DNA of 64,000 nt, from positions 53,740 through 117,739 of the forward strand of contig NZ_QAJM01000005.1 in NCBI RefSeq assembly GCF_003852405.1. Reading direction: 5' to 3'. A program made the translations under genes and the position numbers. Shown piece by piece: positions 53,944 to 63,943 of this stretch (positions are counted from its first letter, which is position 1; each line of letters opens with the position of its first letter). The notes beneath the pieces were generated by a model that was given only the letters and a program-made list of their open reading frames with translations, did no database searches and was not told where the DNA came from. This DNA is from Pseudomonas sp. KBW05. Its GTDB lineage: Bacteria > Pseudomonadota > Gammaproteobacteria > Pseudomonadales > Pseudomonadaceae.

Positions 53944-56091
53944 ATGTCCCTCAGACAGCTGTCCATTCAATGGAAAATCACCCTGCTCGCCGGCCTTTGC
54001 CTGCTGGGAATCGTGACCCTGCTGGTGGGTCTGTCGCTGTATCGCATGGAGCAGAGTTCCGCGCAGGTCAAGGCGTCCAGCATGCAGATGCTCGACGAAG
54101 CCGCCCAGGCGCGCATCGAGGCCCAGGGTGAAGGCCAGGCGCTGGGCATTCGTCGCCAGTTCATGGACGCCTACCAGTACGGCCACGGCTTTTCGCGCCA
54201 GGTGCTGTTTTTGCGTGAGCAGGCGGAAAAGCGCTTCCTTGACGCCTTCGACACCCGCGAAGACCTGACCCGCCAGGTCAAGGCCGCCTTGCAGGCCAAC
54301 CCGGACCTGCTCGGCTTGTCCCTGGTCTTCGAAGCCAACGCGCTGGACGGCAAGGACGAACTCTTCGCCAACCAGGCCGAGCTGGGCAGCAACGACAAGG
54401 GCCGCTTCGCCCTGTACTGGTCACAGCCGACCCCAGGCAAACTGGAGTCGATGGCGCTGCCGGAAAGCGACATGGCCGACACCAGCGTCGGCCCCAGCGG
54501 TGAAAAGGCCAACGCCTGGTTCACCTGCCCACGCACCACGCTCAAGCCGTGTGTGATCGAACCCTACTTCTATGTGATCAACGGGCAAAACGTGCTGATG
54601 ACCAGCATCGTGTTCCCGCTGATGGTCAACGGCAAAGTCATCGCTTCGCTGTCGGTGGACATCAACCTCAACAGCCTGCAGGCCGTGAGCCAGCAGGCCA
54701 GCCGCAAGCTGTACGACGGCCAGACCCAAGTCAGCATCATCAGCCCCACTGGCGTGCTCGCCGGCTACAGCCCGGATGCGAGCAAGCTCAGCCAGCGCCT
54801 GGACCAGGTCGACACCACCAGCGGCGCGCAACTGATCGGCTTCCTGGCCAGCGGCACGCAGATCCGCAGCCTGCGCACCGAGCATCAACTCAAGGTGCTG
54901 GCGCCCTTCGCGCCGATCCCCGATGGCAAATTGTGGGGCGTGTTGCTGGATGTGCCGGAAAAAGTCCTGGTCGCGCCCGCCGAGGCGCTGAAAACCCAGC
55001 TGGATGCCGACAATGCCAAGGGCACCCTGCTGGAACTGGGCCTGGGCTTGTTAGCCGCCGTCGTCGGCCTGATCCTGGTGTGGCTGATGGCCCGCAGCGT
55101 GACCCGGCCGATCCTCGGCGTGGCGCACATGCTCGAAGACATCGCCAGCGGCGAAGGCGACCTGACCCGCCGCCTGGCCTACGACAAACAGGACGAACTA
55201 GGCCAACTGGCTGGCTGGTTCAACCGTTTCCTCGACAAACTGCAACCGATCATCGCCGAGGTGAAGCGCTCGGTGCAGGACGCCCGTGGCACCGCCGACC
55301 AATCCGCCGCGATTGCCACTGAAACCAGCGCCGGCATGGAGCAGCAGTATCGCCAGGTCGATCAGGTGGCCACCGCCTCCCACGAAATGAGCGCCACCGC
55401 CCAGGACGTCGCCCGCAGCGCGGCCCAAGCAGCGCAGGCCGCGCGCGATGCCGACCAGGCCACCCGCGAAGGCCTGACCGTGATCGACCGCACCACCACC
55501 AACATTGGCAACCTGGCAGCCGACATGAGCACCGCCATGGCCCAGGTCGAAGGCTTGGCCGCCAACAGCGAGAAAATCGGCTCGGTGCTCGAAGTCATTC
55601 GCGGCATTGCCGAGCAGACCAATCTGCTGGCCCTCAACGCCGCCATCGAAGCCGCCCGCGCCGGTGAAGCCGGTCGTGGTTTCGCGGTCGTCGCCGACGA
55701 AGTGCGCAACCTGGCACGCCGCACCCAGGAATCGGTGGAAGAAACCCGCCTGGTGATCGAACACCTGCAAAGCGGCACCGAGGAAGTGGTGGGTTCCATG
55801 GGCAACAGCTATCGCCAGGCCCAGGGCAGCGTCGAACAAGTCGGTCAGGCCGTCACCGCCCTGCGCCAGATCGGCGAAGCGGTCACGGTGATCAGCGACA
55901 TGAACCTTCAAATCGCCAGCGCCGCCGAAGAGCAAAGCGCCGTGGCCGAAGAGATCAACAGTAATGTGGCGACCATTCGCGATGTGACCGAGTCGCTGTC
56001 GGAACAGGCCAATGAATCGGCGCGGGTGAGCCAGGCGTTGAACAGCCTGGCGAATCAGCAGCAGGGGTTGATGGACCAGTTCCGGGTCTGA
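53944..56091 (+). CDS. Methyl-accepting chemotaxis protein with a Cache-type sensor domain
   Basis: 715 residues. TM1 about 15-37, a large periplasmic region of about 320 residues fitting a double Cache fold ([55 protein letters not shown]), TM2 about 360-383, then HAMP and the signalling hairpin [20 protein letters not shown] from about residue 557. There is no C-terminal CheR-binding pentapeptide. The ligand is unknown; related receptors in Pseudomonas bind amino acids, organic acids or polyamines. Confidence 0.92.
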   Translation: MSLRQLSIQWKITLLAGLCLLGIVTLLVGLSLYRMEQSSAQVKASSMQMLDEAAQARIEAQGEGQALGIRRQFMDAYQYGHGFSRQVLFLREQAEKRFLDAFDTREDLTRQVKAALQANPDLLGLSLVFEANALDGKDELFANQAELGSNDKGRFALYWSQPTPGKLESMALPESDMADTSVGPSGEKANAWFTCPRTTLKPCVIEPYFYVINGQNVLMTSIVFPLMVNGKVIASLSVDINLNSLQAVSQQASRKLYDGQTQVSIISPTGVLAGYSPDASKLSQRLDQVDTTSGAQLIGFLASGTQIRSLRTEHQLKVLAPFAPIPDGKLWGVLLDVPEKVLVAPAEALKTQLDADNAKGTLLELGLGLLAAVVGLILVWLMARSVTRPILGVAHMLEDIASGEGDLTRRLAYDKQDELGQLAGWFNRFLDKLQPIIAEVKRSVQDARGTADQSAAIATETSAGMEQQYRQVDQVATASHEMSATAQDVARSAAQAAQAARDADQATREGLTVIDRTTTNIGNLAADMSTAMAQVEGLAANSEKIGSVLEVIRGIAEQTNLLALNAAIEAARAGEAGRGFAVVADEVRNLARRTQESVEETRLVIEHLQSGTEEVVGSMGNSYRQAQGSVEQVGQAVTALRQIGEAVTVISDMNLQIASAAEEQSAVAEEINSNVATIRDVTESLSEQANESARVSQALNSLANQQQGLMDQFRV

Positions 56092-56127
56092 ATGAGCGAC
56101 ACCGGTCCTGATCCTTAAGCAGATCTA

Positions 56128-56232
56128 TTGTGGGAGATGGCTTGTGTGGGAGCTGGCTTGCCTGCGATGCAGACAACTCGGTACATCAGACAAACCGAGT
56201 TGATGCCATCGCAGGCAAGCCAGCTCCCACAG
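56128..56232. repeat. REPIN-like inverted pair (GCTGGCTTGCCTGCGAT type)
   Basis: TGTGGGAGCTGGCTTGCCTG and its inverse enclose about 55 bases that contain ACTCGGTAC and a near-inverse. This is a third REP class, and it again has an extra outer arm on the left. Confidence 0.85.
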
Positions 56233-56245
56233 TTTGATCAGGGTT

Positions 56246-57568
56246 CTATCCGTTCTGGCGCTTGGGCAGTTCGATCAGCACTTTGAGTCCGCCCAACTCG
56301 CTTTCCTGCAACTGCAACACCCCGCCCCACACCTCGACGATGTCCCGCACGATCCCCAACCCAAGGCCATGGCCATCGATCTGTTCGTCCAGGCGGGTGC
56401 CACGGCTGAAGACCTGGTCGCGCTGGGTTTCGGGGATGCCGGGGCCGTCGTCTTCCACCGCCAGCCAAAAACTGTGCTGTGTTTCACTGACCGTCAGGCG
56501 CACGTCGGCGTCCGCCCATTTGCAGGCGTTGTCCAACAGGTTCCCCAGCAATTCCAGCAGGTCGGAACGGTCCCATGGCAATTTCAGGCCGGGCGCTGCG
56601 TGGCAGCTCAAGTCCAGGTGTTCGCCATGGATCATGTTCAACGTGGCCAACAGGCCAGGTAACTCCGTCTCACAGTCGAACAAGGCGCCGGGCAAGCTGT
56701 CACCGGCCAGGCGGGCGCGGTTGAGTTCGCGGTTGAGGCGCTGCTGCACTTGTTCAAGCTGGTCGCGCAGCAGTTTGGCCAACTCGGGATGGTCCTTGAG
56801 TTGTTCGCTGGAGGCCACGCTCAACAGCACCGCCAATGGGGTTTTCAGCGCATGGCCAAGGTTGCCCAGGGCATTGCGCGAGCGTTTGAGGCTGTCTTCA
56901 GTGTGCGCCAGCAAGTGGTTGATCTGCGCCACCAGCGGCTCCAGCTCCAGCGGCACCTGGGTGTCGAGTTGCGAGCGCTGGCCCTGTTGCAGTTGCGCGA
57001 TCTGGTTACGTGCGGTTTCCAACGGACGCAAGGCCCGGCGCACGGTCACACGTTGCAACACCAGCACCAGCAGCAGTGCCGCCAGGCCCAGCACCAGGCC
57101 GATCTGGCGCATCAGGCGAAAGCTTTCGCGCACCGGTGTGTAGTCCTGGGCCACGCTGATGGAAATCGCCTGGCCGAAGCGCTTGTAGTCCTCACGCAGC
57201 ACCAGCAATTGCTGGCCTTCCGGGCCCAGTTGCAGATTGCCCTTGAGCCCCGCTTCAGGAAGATGGGGCAGATCCTGGTCCCACAGCGAGCGGGAACGCC
57301 AGTGTTTATCGGCAAAATCGATACGAAAATAGTGCCCGGAAAACGGTCGCTGATACGCCGGCGACAGGCGATTCTCATGCAGTTGCAAACCCTCGGGGCC
57401 GCGCACCAGCGCCACCAGCAGGCTCTCGCTGTCGTTACGCAGGCCCGCTTCCAGATAACGCTGCAGGCCGGTTTCGAACAACCACAAACTGGTTTGCGCC
57501 AGCGCGATGCCGACGATCACCATCACACTGATCAGGCCCAGGCTCAGGCGCCGTTGAATCGATCTCAT
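56246..57568 (-). CDS. Sensor histidine kinase (PhoQ/QseC-like)
   Basis: 440 residues. TM1 about 10-30, a periplasmic domain of about 110 residues, TM2 ([21 protein letters not shown]), HAMP, H-box [19 protein letters not shown] with the phosphorylated His, N-box [14 protein letters not shown], and G-boxes [20 protein letters not shown] and [14 protein letters not shown]. No RExxE iron-binding motif is seen in the periplasmic part. Its ATG overlaps the response regulator stop by four bases, the last gene of a four-gene operon. Confidence 0.92.
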   Translation of the reverse strand: MRSIQRRLSLGLISVMVIVGIALAQTSLWLFETGLQRYLEAGLRNDSESLLVALVRGPEGLQLHENRLSPAYQRPFSGHYFRIDFADKHWRSRSLWDQDLPHLPEAGLKGNLQLGPEGQQLLVLREDYKRFGQAISISVAQDYTPVRESFRLMRQIGLVLGLAALLLVLVLQRVTVRRALRPLETARNQIAQLQQGQRSQLDTQVPLELEPLVAQINHLLAHTEDSLKRSRNALGNLGHALKTPLAVLLSVASSEQLKDHPELAKLLRDQLEQVQQRLNRELNRARLAGDSLPGALFDCETELPGLLATLNMIHGEHLDLSCHAAPGLKLPWDRSDLLELLGNLLDNACKWADADVRLTVSETQHSFWLAVEDDGPGIPETQRDQVFSRGTRLDEQIDGHGLGLGIVRDIVEVWGGVLQLQESELGGLKVLIELPKRQNG

Positions 57569-58233
57569 GCGGGGCTGGCGCCAAACCGGTAACCCTGGCC
57601 ACGGCGGGTTTCAATCACGCTGCGGCCCAACTTGCGGCGCAAGTGGTTGACGTGGACCTCCAGCACGTTGGAGTCGCGCTCGGTTTCACCGTCATACAGG
57701 TGTTCGGCCAGGTGGCTTTTCGACAGGATCTGCTCGGGGTGCAGCATGAAATAGCGCAGCAGGCGAAATTCGGCGGCGGTCAGCTGGATTTCCGCGCCAT
57801 CGCGCAGCACACACTGGCGCCCTTCATCCAAATGCAGGCCAGCCGCTTGCAGGGTGGGCTGGTTGGCCTGGCCGTGGGAGCGGCGCAACAGCGCCTGGAT
57901 GCGCAAGTACAGTTCTTCCGGGTGAAAGGGTTTGCTCAGGTAATCGTCAGCGCCCGCCTTGAGCCCTTCGATGCGCTCGGCCCAGGAATCACGGGCGGTA
58001 AGGACCAATACCGGGATGGCCAGCGCAGCGGCGCGCCACTGCGCCAACACGTCAAGCCCCGGCAGGCCCGGCAGGCCGAGGTCGAGGATGATCAGGTCAT
58101 AGGGTTCGCTACGGCCCTGGTACACGGCGTCGCGCCCGTCGGCCAGCCAATCGACGGCGTAGCCTTGACGTTGCAGGCCGGCCAGCAGTTCATCGGCCAA
58201 CGGTACGTTGTCTTCCACCAGCAGCAGGCGCAT
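57565..58233 (-). CDS. OmpR-family response regulator
   Basis: 222 residues. Receiver domain [20 protein letters not shown], phospho-acceptor Asp in [17 protein letters not shown], Lys in [12 protein letters not shown]-terminal winged helix with [20 protein letters not shown] and VNHLRRKLG. It starts in the same TGATG that ends the PepSY gene upstream and overlaps the kinase start, so the operon is translationally coupled. Confidence 0.95.
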   Translation of the reverse strand: MRLLLVEDNVPLADELLAGLQRQGYAVDWLADGRDAVYQGRSEPYDLIILDLGLPGLPGLDVLAQWRAAALAIPVLVLTARDSWAERIEGLKAGADDYLSKPFHPEELYLRIQALLRRSHGQANQPTLQAAGLHLDEGRQCVLRDGAEIQLTAAEFRLLRYFMLHPEQILSKSHLAEHLYDGETERDSNVLEVHVNHLRRKLGRSVIETRRGQGYRFGASPA

Positions 58234-58544
58234 CAGTCTTCCTCGTCTTTGATCAACACACCCGTGGAGGCGTCCAGCTTGATTTCACGCACAACACCCT
58301 CGGTGGTGACCAGCTCCACCTCATAGGCGTACTTGCCATGCTTCTTTTCAAGTTCGGCTTCCAACAAGCGGGAACCGGGGTGGCGCGCCATGGCTTGTTG
58401 CAACAGCTCTTCCAGCGGCAGGATCACGCCCTGTTGCCGCAGCGCCAATGCCTCATCCTGATCGAGGTCACGGGCCGCTAGGCTTGAGCAAAAAGCCAGG
58501 AGCACCAATGCTATTCGACTGCCGGCACGTAAATTTACCTTCAT
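58233..58544 (-). CDS. Exported PepSY-domain protein
   Basis: 103 residues with a signal peptide ([24 protein letters not shown]). The PepSY pattern is [24 protein letters not shown] followed by [13 protein letters not shown]. Its stop overlaps the response-regulator ATG by one base (TGATG). Likely a periplasmic partner of the kinase, perhaps modulating signal or protease activity. Confidence 0.88.
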   Translation of the reverse strand: MKVNLRAGSRIALVLLAFCSSLAARDLDQDEALALRQQGVILPLEELLQQAMARHPGSRLLEAELEKKHGKYAYEVELVTTEGVVREIKLDASTGVLIKDEED

Positions 58545-58846
58545 TAGGTTTCCTGATGATTCTTGAGAACCTGCCCGGTGAGCGCGTCCAATTCAATTTC
58601 CCACTCGATGCCGTTGGCATCTTCCAGTTCGACTTGGTAGAGGTACTTGCCGTACTCCTCGTCGAGGTCGGTGTCCAGCAGCGTCGAGCCAGGATGCAGG
58701 GCCAGGGCCGTGGCTTCCAGCTGATCAAAGGCGACAATAGTAACAGTGCCGGGTAACTTCAGCGGCTTGTCGGGGTCCACTGCCCAGGCCTGCAGCGCCG
58801 CGGAGGCAATGATACCGGCGGCGACCAGCGCTGTGAGGCGCTTCAT
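58544..58846 (-). CDS. Exported PepSY-domain protein, first gene of the operon
   Basis: 100 residues from ATG 58846 (GGAGAC upstream). Signal peptide ends AWA at about 22. PepSY core: LLDTDLDEEYGKYLYQVELEDA and EWEIELDALTGQVL. Its TAA overlaps the next ATG (TAATG). The two PepSY proteins are clearly related and probably arose by duplication. Confidence 0.88.
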   Translation of the reverse strand: MKRLTALVAAGIIASAALQAWAVDPDKPLKLPGTVTIVAFDQLEATALALHPGSTLLDTDLDEEYGKYLYQVELEDANGIEWEIELDALTGQVLKNHQET

Positions 58847-58901
58847 AATAAGTCTCCGTTTCAGGATATTGTTCCTACGCCGGCCACCGTAACCGCTGCA
58901 A

Positions 58902-58917
58902 CTTAACTGAAACTGAA
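58902..58917 (-). promoter_or_regulatory. Candidate OmpR-type binding repeat before the PepSY operon
   Basis: On the minus strand TTCAGTTTCAGTTAAG has two copies of TTCAG spaced by one base and a related TTAAG. A likely -10, CAATAT, lies closer to the gene near 58870. The location fits autoregulation by the encoded response regulator. Confidence 0.35.
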
Positions 58918-58966
58918 TTGCCACCATGGCATTCTCGCCCCAACCCCTGCTGCCACAGAGATCGGA

Positions 58967-60046
58967 ATGACAGCCATCCACATCAAGTTTCCCGCACTGA
59001 CGCTCAAGGCCGGCAAACGGGCCTTTGCGCGCATTCGTGAGCAGGGCCTCAAGCCTGCCGATGTCGGCATCCTCCCCGGCGCGGCTGGCGGGCCCAAGGC
59101 GTTGGGCATCCAGGGCCTGGACCTGGCCCTGTTCGGCGACTGGCTGCCCCGCGCGCCACGGGAACGGGCGTTGATCGGCGCGTCCATCGGCTCCTGGCGG
59201 TTTGCCAGTGCCTGCTTGCCCGACCCCGCGCAAGGCCTGCTTGACCTTGGCCGCCTGTACAACGAACAGCGTTTTGCCAAAGGCGTGACCATGGCCGAGG
59301 TCAGCCAGAGCTGCCAACGCATGCTCGACGACCTGCTGGCCGGCCGTGATGCACGGGTGCTGGACAATCCGGACTATCGCCTGAACATCATGGTGGTCAA
59401 AAGCCATGGCCTGCTCGCCGACGACCACCGGGGCCGGTTGGGCCTGGGCCTGTCATCGGTGATTGCCGACAACCTGCGGGGCCGCGCGCGGCTGGCGCGG
59501 CATTTCGAGCGGCTGATCATCCACGACCCGCGCCAGGCGCCGCCGGTGCATCCGTTGACGGACTTCCCCTCGCGCTTTCTCGCCCTGGAACCCGGCAACC
59601 TGCGCCAGGCCCTGCTGGCCTCCGGTTCGATCCCCATGGTGATGCAAGGCGTGCGCGACCTGCCCGGCGCAGGCGCTGGCACCTACCGCGACGGCGGCCT
59701 GCTGGACTATCACCTCGACCTGCCCTACCACGGCGACGACATCGTGCTGTACCCGCACTTCACCGACCGGGTGATCCCCGGTTGGTTCGACAAGGGCCTG
59801 CCGTGGCGCCGCAGCAATCAACAAGGCTTGCAAGATGTGTTGCTGCTCGCGCCGTCCAGGGACTACCTGGCCCGCCTGCCCCACGGCAAGCTGCCGGACC
59901 GCAGTGACTTCAAGCGTTTTCTCGGCGATGACGCAAGCCGCAACAAGTATTGGCAAACCGCAATGAGCGAGAGCCAACGGCTAGGGGATGAGTTCCTGGC
60001 GTTGGCCGACAACGGCCAGTTGGGCGAACACCTGCAAGCCCTTTGA
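58967..60046 (+). CDS. Patatin-like phospholipase
   Basis: 359 residues. The nucleophile Ser is in the G-x-S-x-G element GASIGSW (about residue 71) and the catalytic Asp in the D-G-G of TYRDGGLLD. The oxyanion region is [14 protein letters not shown]. No signal peptide. It may hydrolyse lipids in the cytoplasm or as a secreted effector; no secretion genes are near. The queD start lies 76 bases further. Confidence 0.82.
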   Translation: MTAIHIKFPALTLKAGKRAFARIREQGLKPADVGILPGAAGGPKALGIQGLDLALFGDWLPRAPRERALIGASIGSWRFASACLPDPAQGLLDLGRLYNEQRFAKGVTMAEVSQSCQRMLDDLLAGRDARVLDNPDYRLNIMVVKSHGLLADDHRGRLGLGLSSVIADNLRGRARLARHFERLIIHDPRQAPPVHPLTDFPSRFLALEPGNLRQALLASGSIPMVMQGVRDLPGAGAGTYRDGGLLDYHLDLPYHGDDIVLYPHFTDRVIPGWFDKGLPWRRSNQQGLQDVLLLAPSRDYLARLPHGKLPDRSDFKRFLGDDASRNKYWQTAMSESQRLGDEFLALADNGQLGEHLQAL

Positions 60047-60122
60047 CCCAGCGGTATGCGCGGCGGCGGAGCAAGCTGTTAAACTCGCCGCCTGCCAGAT
60101 ACCTGAACGAGCTGAAAACACT

Positions 60123-60479
60123 GTGGAAATCTTCAAGGAATTTACTTTCGAGTCCGCCCACCGCCTGCCGCACGTACCGGACGGCCATAAATGCGGGCGC
60201 CTGCATGGGCATTCGTTCAAGGTGGCCATCCACCTGAGCGGCGACCTCGACCCCCATACCGGCTGGATTCGCGACTTCTCGGAGATCAAGGCGATTTTCA
60301 AGCCGCTCTATGAGCGCCTCGACCACAACTACCTCAACGACATCCCCGGCCTGGAAAACCCCACCAGCGAAGTGCTGGCCAAGTGGATCTGGACCGAGTT
60401 GAAACCCCTGCTGCCGGAACTCAGTGCGATTCGTATCCATGAGACCTGCACCAGCGGTTGCATCTATCGCGGTGAGTGA
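60123..60479 (+). CDS. queD: 6-carboxy-5,6,7,8-tetrahydropterin synthase
   Basis: 118 residues from GTG 60123. The zinc and catalytic residues are in [20 protein letters not shown] (Cys is the catalytic one, His residues ligate zinc), and the family's end [10 protein letters not shown] is intact. It makes the carboxy-tetrahydropterin intermediate of queuosine. A terminator follows. Confidence 0.95.
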   Translation: MEIFKEFTFESAHRLPHVPDGHKCGRLHGHSFKVAIHLSGDLDPHTGWIRDFSEIKAIFKPLYERLDHNYLNDIPGLENPTSEVLAKWIWTELKPLLPELSAIRIHETCTSGCIYRGE

Positions 60480-60491
60480 AGCGCCGCTATG

Positions 60492-60519
60492 AAAAAGCCA
60501 CCCTTGCGGTGGTTTTTTT
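60492..60519 (+). terminator. Rho-independent terminator of queD
   Basis: AAAAAGCCACCC pairs with GGTGGTTTTT around TTGC; T-run at the end. Confidence 0.92.
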
Positions 60520-60571
60520 ATGCCCGGCTCCCGTACAGTCGTGGCTTCCAGCCGCCAAGGAGCACGCTGCA

Positions 60572-61012
60572 ATGATGCGTCCCGCCACTGCCGAGGATGT
60601 CGCAGCCATCGAGGCTATCGTCCAGGCTGCCTACTCGCCTTATATCGAACGGATCGGGCGCCAACCCGGCCCGATGCTGGAGGACTATCGCCAGTTGGTC
60701 GAAGCCGGCGGGGTCCACGTGCTGGACAACGCCGGGCGCGTGCAGGGTTTTGTCATCCTGATAGAGGGAGACAACGCCCTGCTGCTGGATAACCTGGCTG
60801 TCGCCCCGGATGCCCAAGGTCTTGGTTTCGGCCGCCAGTTGATGGATTTTGCCGAACGCCAGGCAATCGATGCGGGCCACGCGGCCATCTTCCTGTACAC
60901 CAACGAAGCCATGACTGAGAACCTCACGCTGTACCAACGTCGCGGCTATGTCGAAACCCATCGGGCCGAAGAACACGGCCTGCGCCGCGTGTACATGAGT
61001 AAATCCCTTTAG
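60572..61012 (+). CDS. GNAT-family N-acetyltransferase
   Basis: 146 residues from ATG 60572 (a second ATG follows immediately); AAGGAG lies nine bases upstream. The acetyl-CoA loop is LAVAPDAQGLGFGRQLMDFA, and LYQRRGYVETHRAEEHGL is the usual C-terminal strand. Substrate unknown. The Nudix gene starts eight bases after its stop, suggesting co-transcription with it and cytosine deaminase. Confidence 0.9.
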   Translation: MMRPATAEDVAAIEAIVQAAYSPYIERIGRQPGPMLEDYRQLVEAGGVHVLDNAGRVQGFVILIEGDNALLLDNLAVAPDAQGLGFGRQLMDFAERQAIDAGHAAIFLYTNEAMTENLTLYQRRGYVETHRAEEHGLRRVYMSKSL

Positions 61013-61020
61013 GAGACCCC

Positions 61021-61644
61021 ATGGAAAACACTTGGCTGGCCCAAGCCAAGCGCCTGCAAGCGCTGGCGTCTACAGGCCTGCACTTTTGCACCGACGACTT
61101 CGAACGCGAGCGCCTGGAAGAAATCGCCGAGATTGCCCACAGTATGCTCGCGCAGTTGGGCAACGTGCCGCTGGAACGTATAACCGGACTGGTGCCGGAC
61201 TTTGCCCAGCGCTATTCAACGCCGATGCTCGACGTGCGCGGTGCGGTGATCGAAGGCAACCGGATCCTGCTGGTGCGTGAATCAACCGATGGCTGCTGGG
61301 CGTTACCGGGCGGTTATGCCGACATCGGTCTGTCGGCCGCAGAAAACATCATCAAGGAAATTCGCGAGGAAGCCGGGCTGACCGTCACCGCGCGGGCGCT
61401 GTATAGCGTCACCCACAAGGCCAAGGGTCTGTATCGACCGGATGTGCGGGACTTCTACAAACTGTATTTCCTGTGTGACCGTGTGGACCAGTTGGCGCCG
61501 ATGGCGGGGTTCGAGACCACCGAGGTGGGATTTTTCCGCCTGGATGAACTGCCGCCGCTGTCCCGTGGACGCACCATCGAAAGTGATCTGGAAGCCGCCT
61601 TTGCGTTCCATCGCGGCGAGACTACGCAGACGCTGTTCGACTGA
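61021..61644 (+). CDS. Nudix hydrolase with N-terminal helical domain (YjhB-like)
   Basis: 207 residues. Residues 1-60 are the helical Nudix N-terminal domain (WLAQAKRLQALASTGLHFCT, ERLEEIAEIAHSML). The Nudix box GGYADIGLSAAENIIKEIRE plus EAGL keeps the catalytic Glu pair, but two usual positions differ (Leu for Glu, Lys for Arg), which is normal for this subgroup. Likely substrate ADP-ribose or a related nucleoside diphosphate. Confidence 0.9.
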   Translation: MENTWLAQAKRLQALASTGLHFCTDDFERERLEEIAEIAHSMLAQLGNVPLERITGLVPDFAQRYSTPMLDVRGAVIEGNRILLVRESTDGCWALPGGYADIGLSAAENIIKEIREEAGLTVTARALYSVTHKAKGLYRPDVRDFYKLYFLCDRVDQLAPMAGFETTEVGFFRLDELPPLSRGRTIESDLEAAFAFHRGETTQTLFD

Positions 61645-61680
61645 TCTCATTCACTGGTTTTGCCCAAGAGGAACTTGCCT

Positions 61681-62922
61681 ATGCACATCATCAATGCCCG
61701 CCTGCGCAACCGTGAAGGCCTGCATGATCTGCACCTGGAACACGGCAGGATTGCCAGCATCACCCCACAAACCACCGTGCCGACGCCAAGCGCCGACGAC
61801 CTGGACGCCGCCGGCAACCTGGTGATCCCGCCCTTCGTCGAGCCGCATATCCACCTCGACGCCACCCTCACGGCCGGCGAGCCACGCTGGAACATGAGCG
61901 GGACCTTGTTCGAGGGCATCGAGTGCTGGGGCGAGCGCAAAGCCACCATCACCTTTGCAGACACCAAGACCCGCGCCAAGCAAACCATCCAGGCCCTCGC
62001 CGCCCACGGCATCCAGCATGTGCGCACCCACGTCGATGTCACCGACCCCAACCTCACGGCGCTGAAGGCCATGCTGGAAGTGCGCGCGGAAAGCACGCAC
62101 CTGATCGACCTGCAAATCGTCGCCTTCCCCCAGGAAGGCATCGAGTCCTACCGCAACGGCCGTGAGCTGATGGAAGAAGCCATCCGCCTGGGCGCCGATG
62201 TGGTCGGTGGCATTCCGCATTTTGAATACACCCGCGACCAGGGCGTGAGTTCGGTGAAGTTCCTGATGGACCTGGCCGAGCGCACCGGTTGCCTGGTGGA
62301 TGTGCATTGCGACGAAACCGACGACCCGCACTCGCGTTTTCTTGAAGTGCTCGCCGAAGAAGCCCGCAGCCGTGGCATGGGCGCGCGCGTCACCGCCAGC
62401 CACACCACGGCCATGGGTTCGTATGACAATGCCTACTGCGCCAAGCTGTTCCGCTTGCTGGGGCATTCCGGCATCAGCTTTGTCTCCTGCCCGACCGAGA
62501 GCATTCACCTGCAAGGGCGCTTTGACAGTTTCCCGAAACGCCGCGGCGTGACCCGCGTCAACGAGCTGCTCGAAGCCGGCATGAACGTGTGCTTTGGCCA
62601 GGACTCCATCGTCGATCCCTGGTACCCGCTGGGCAACGGCAACATCCTGCGGGTGCTCGAAGCCGGCTTGCATATCTGCCATATGCTCGGCTACCGCACC
62701 CTGCAAAGCGCCCTCGACCTGGTCACCGATAACAGCGCCAAGGCCATGGCCCTCGGCGACCGCTACGGCTTGGAGCCGGGGCGGCCGGCCAACCTGTTGA
62801 TCCTCTCGGCCAACAGCGACTATGAAGTGATTCGCAGCCAAGGCCTGCCGCTGTATTCGATCCGCAACGGCAAGGTGTTGATGAAACGCCAGCCGGCACA
62901 GGTGGAGTTTTTGATCAGCTAG
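61681..62922 (+). CDS. codA: Cytosine deaminase
   Basis: 413 residues from ATG 61681 (a TTG at 61660 is in frame but less fitting). Metal ligands: HIH in EPHIHLDATL, then HCDETDDPHSR, HTTAMGSYDNAY, and the Asp in GQDSIVDPWYPLGNG. Converts cytosine to uracil for salvage. No codB permease is adjacent. It overlaps the convergent DapF-like gene by eight bases. Confidence 0.93.
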   Translation: MHIINARLRNREGLHDLHLEHGRIASITPQTTVPTPSADDLDAAGNLVIPPFVEPHIHLDATLTAGEPRWNMSGTLFEGIECWGERKATITFADTKTRAKQTIQALAAHGIQHVRTHVDVTDPNLTALKAMLEVRAESTHLIDLQIVAFPQEGIESYRNGRELMEEAIRLGADVVGGIPHFEYTRDQGVSSVKFLMDLAERTGCLVDVHCDETDDPHSRFLEVLAEEARSRGMGARVTASHTTAMGSYDNAYCAKLFRLLGHSGISFVSCPTESIHLQGRFDSFPKRRGVTRVNELLEAGMNVCFGQDSIVDPWYPLGNGNILRVLEAGLHICHMLGYRTLQSALDLVTDNSAKAMALGDRYGLEPGRPANLLILSANSDYEVIRSQGLPLYSIRNGKVLMKRQPAQVEFLIS

Positions 62923-63889
62923 TGTGCCGACGGGCTGTGCCGAACAGGCTGACACTGAGCAACGTGTCGGCGTTGGCCTGTAAGCGCACCGGCGCCGTGC
63001 CGCCCGGCATCACCACCGCAACTTCGCCCGCTGCCACCCAACCGGCGCGCCAGGCCGCACAGGCCACCGCGCTGGCACTGGTGCCGGACGACGCCGTGGG
63101 CCCTTCGCCGCGTTCAAAGACGCGGGCGATCACGCGGTTGTCGGATTCCCGGGTGGCCCATTGCAGGTTGACGCCCGCGGCACAGGGCTGGCCACGACCA
63201 ACCGGCGGCGCAAAGGCAATCGCCTGCAAGGGTTCGAAGAGCGCGGGTTGCTGCATCTCTGCGTTGTCCGGCAACGCCGACGCGTGCTCCACCAATGTTA
63301 CGCAATGGGGGTTGCCCACCCGCACAAATTGACTCTGCGCCCAGTGCGGGTTGATCGCTGCCAGTGCGCTGATGTGGCTGAGTCCGGCGTTGCCAACGTC
63401 CGATGCGCCAACCGCCAGCGGCCCAAACGTAGGCTGGCCCAATGCAAGCCAAAATCCTGCTACCCGTTCATAGACCGCAGGTTCCACCCAGGTGGTCACC
63501 GGTGAGGCACCGCCGGGTTGGTCGTGATGCACGCGCAACTCACTGGCCGCCGTCATCAAGCCCTGGTCCGTGAGGGCCTGGGCAAAGATCGTCAGGCCAT
63601 TGCCACTGCGCTCGGCGAGGGTGCCGTCTGTGTTGACGATCAACAGGTCAAACGGCGGCTCGACCTGAAATGGCCCGACCAGCAAGCCATCGCAACGGTG
63701 GGCCTTGGCCGCTGGCGGGCGCGGTGTCGAACCCCAGCCGCATTCGGACGCGATCGCCGCTGCTGCCCATGCCTGGCGATCACGCGCGGCCTGGGCGGCA
63801 GTGTCGGCGAGGTCGATGCCTTGTTCGCGTAAAAAGGCCGGGCTGACCACCCCGTAGACATTGCCCCGGGCATCATAGAAGTGGGTCAT
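62915..63889 (-). CDS. DapF-like protein with both catalytic cysteines replaced
   Basis: 324 residues from ATG 63889. The diaminopimelate-epimerase fold is suggested by two matching motifs: NTDGTLAERSGNGLTIFA (DapF: NADGSxxxxCGNG) and FERGEGPTASSGTSASAVA (DapF: xGAGETxACGTGA). In both motifs Ser stands where the acid-base Cys is expected. RVGNPHCV also matches. Longer than typical DapF (about 276). It is therefore unlikely to be the cellular DapF; activity unknown. Confidence 0.72.
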   Translation of the reverse strand: MTHFYDARGNVYGVVSPAFLREQGIDLADTAAQAARDRQAWAAAAIASECGWGSTPRPPAAKAHRCDGLLVGPFQVEPPFDLLIVNTDGTLAERSGNGLTIFAQALTDQGLMTAASELRVHHDQPGGASPVTTWVEPAVYERVAGFWLALGQPTFGPLAVGASDVGNAGLSHISALAAINPHWAQSQFVRVGNPHCVTLVEHASALPDNAEMQQPALFEPLQAIAFAPPVGRGQPCAAGVNLQWATRESDNRVIARVFERGEGPTASSGTSASAVACAAWRAGWVAAGEVAVVMPGGTAPVRLQANADTLLSVSLFGTARRHTS

Positions 63890-63943
63890 GGCAGCGCCTG
63901 CCAGAAATTTTTCATCGGTTCTTCCGCTCGCTTGCCTACACAC

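Noticed and set aside
16503-56232. CRISPR array from repeated GTGGGAGCGGGCTTG units
   Set aside because: Units are palindrome pairs scattered between genes, not regularly spaced direct repeats with unique spacers.
56246-58233. BqsRS/CarRS (ferrous-iron or calcium) identity of the two-component system
   Set aside because: The RExxE motif expected for ferrous sensing is not visible in the kinase's periplasmic part; the family label is kept general.
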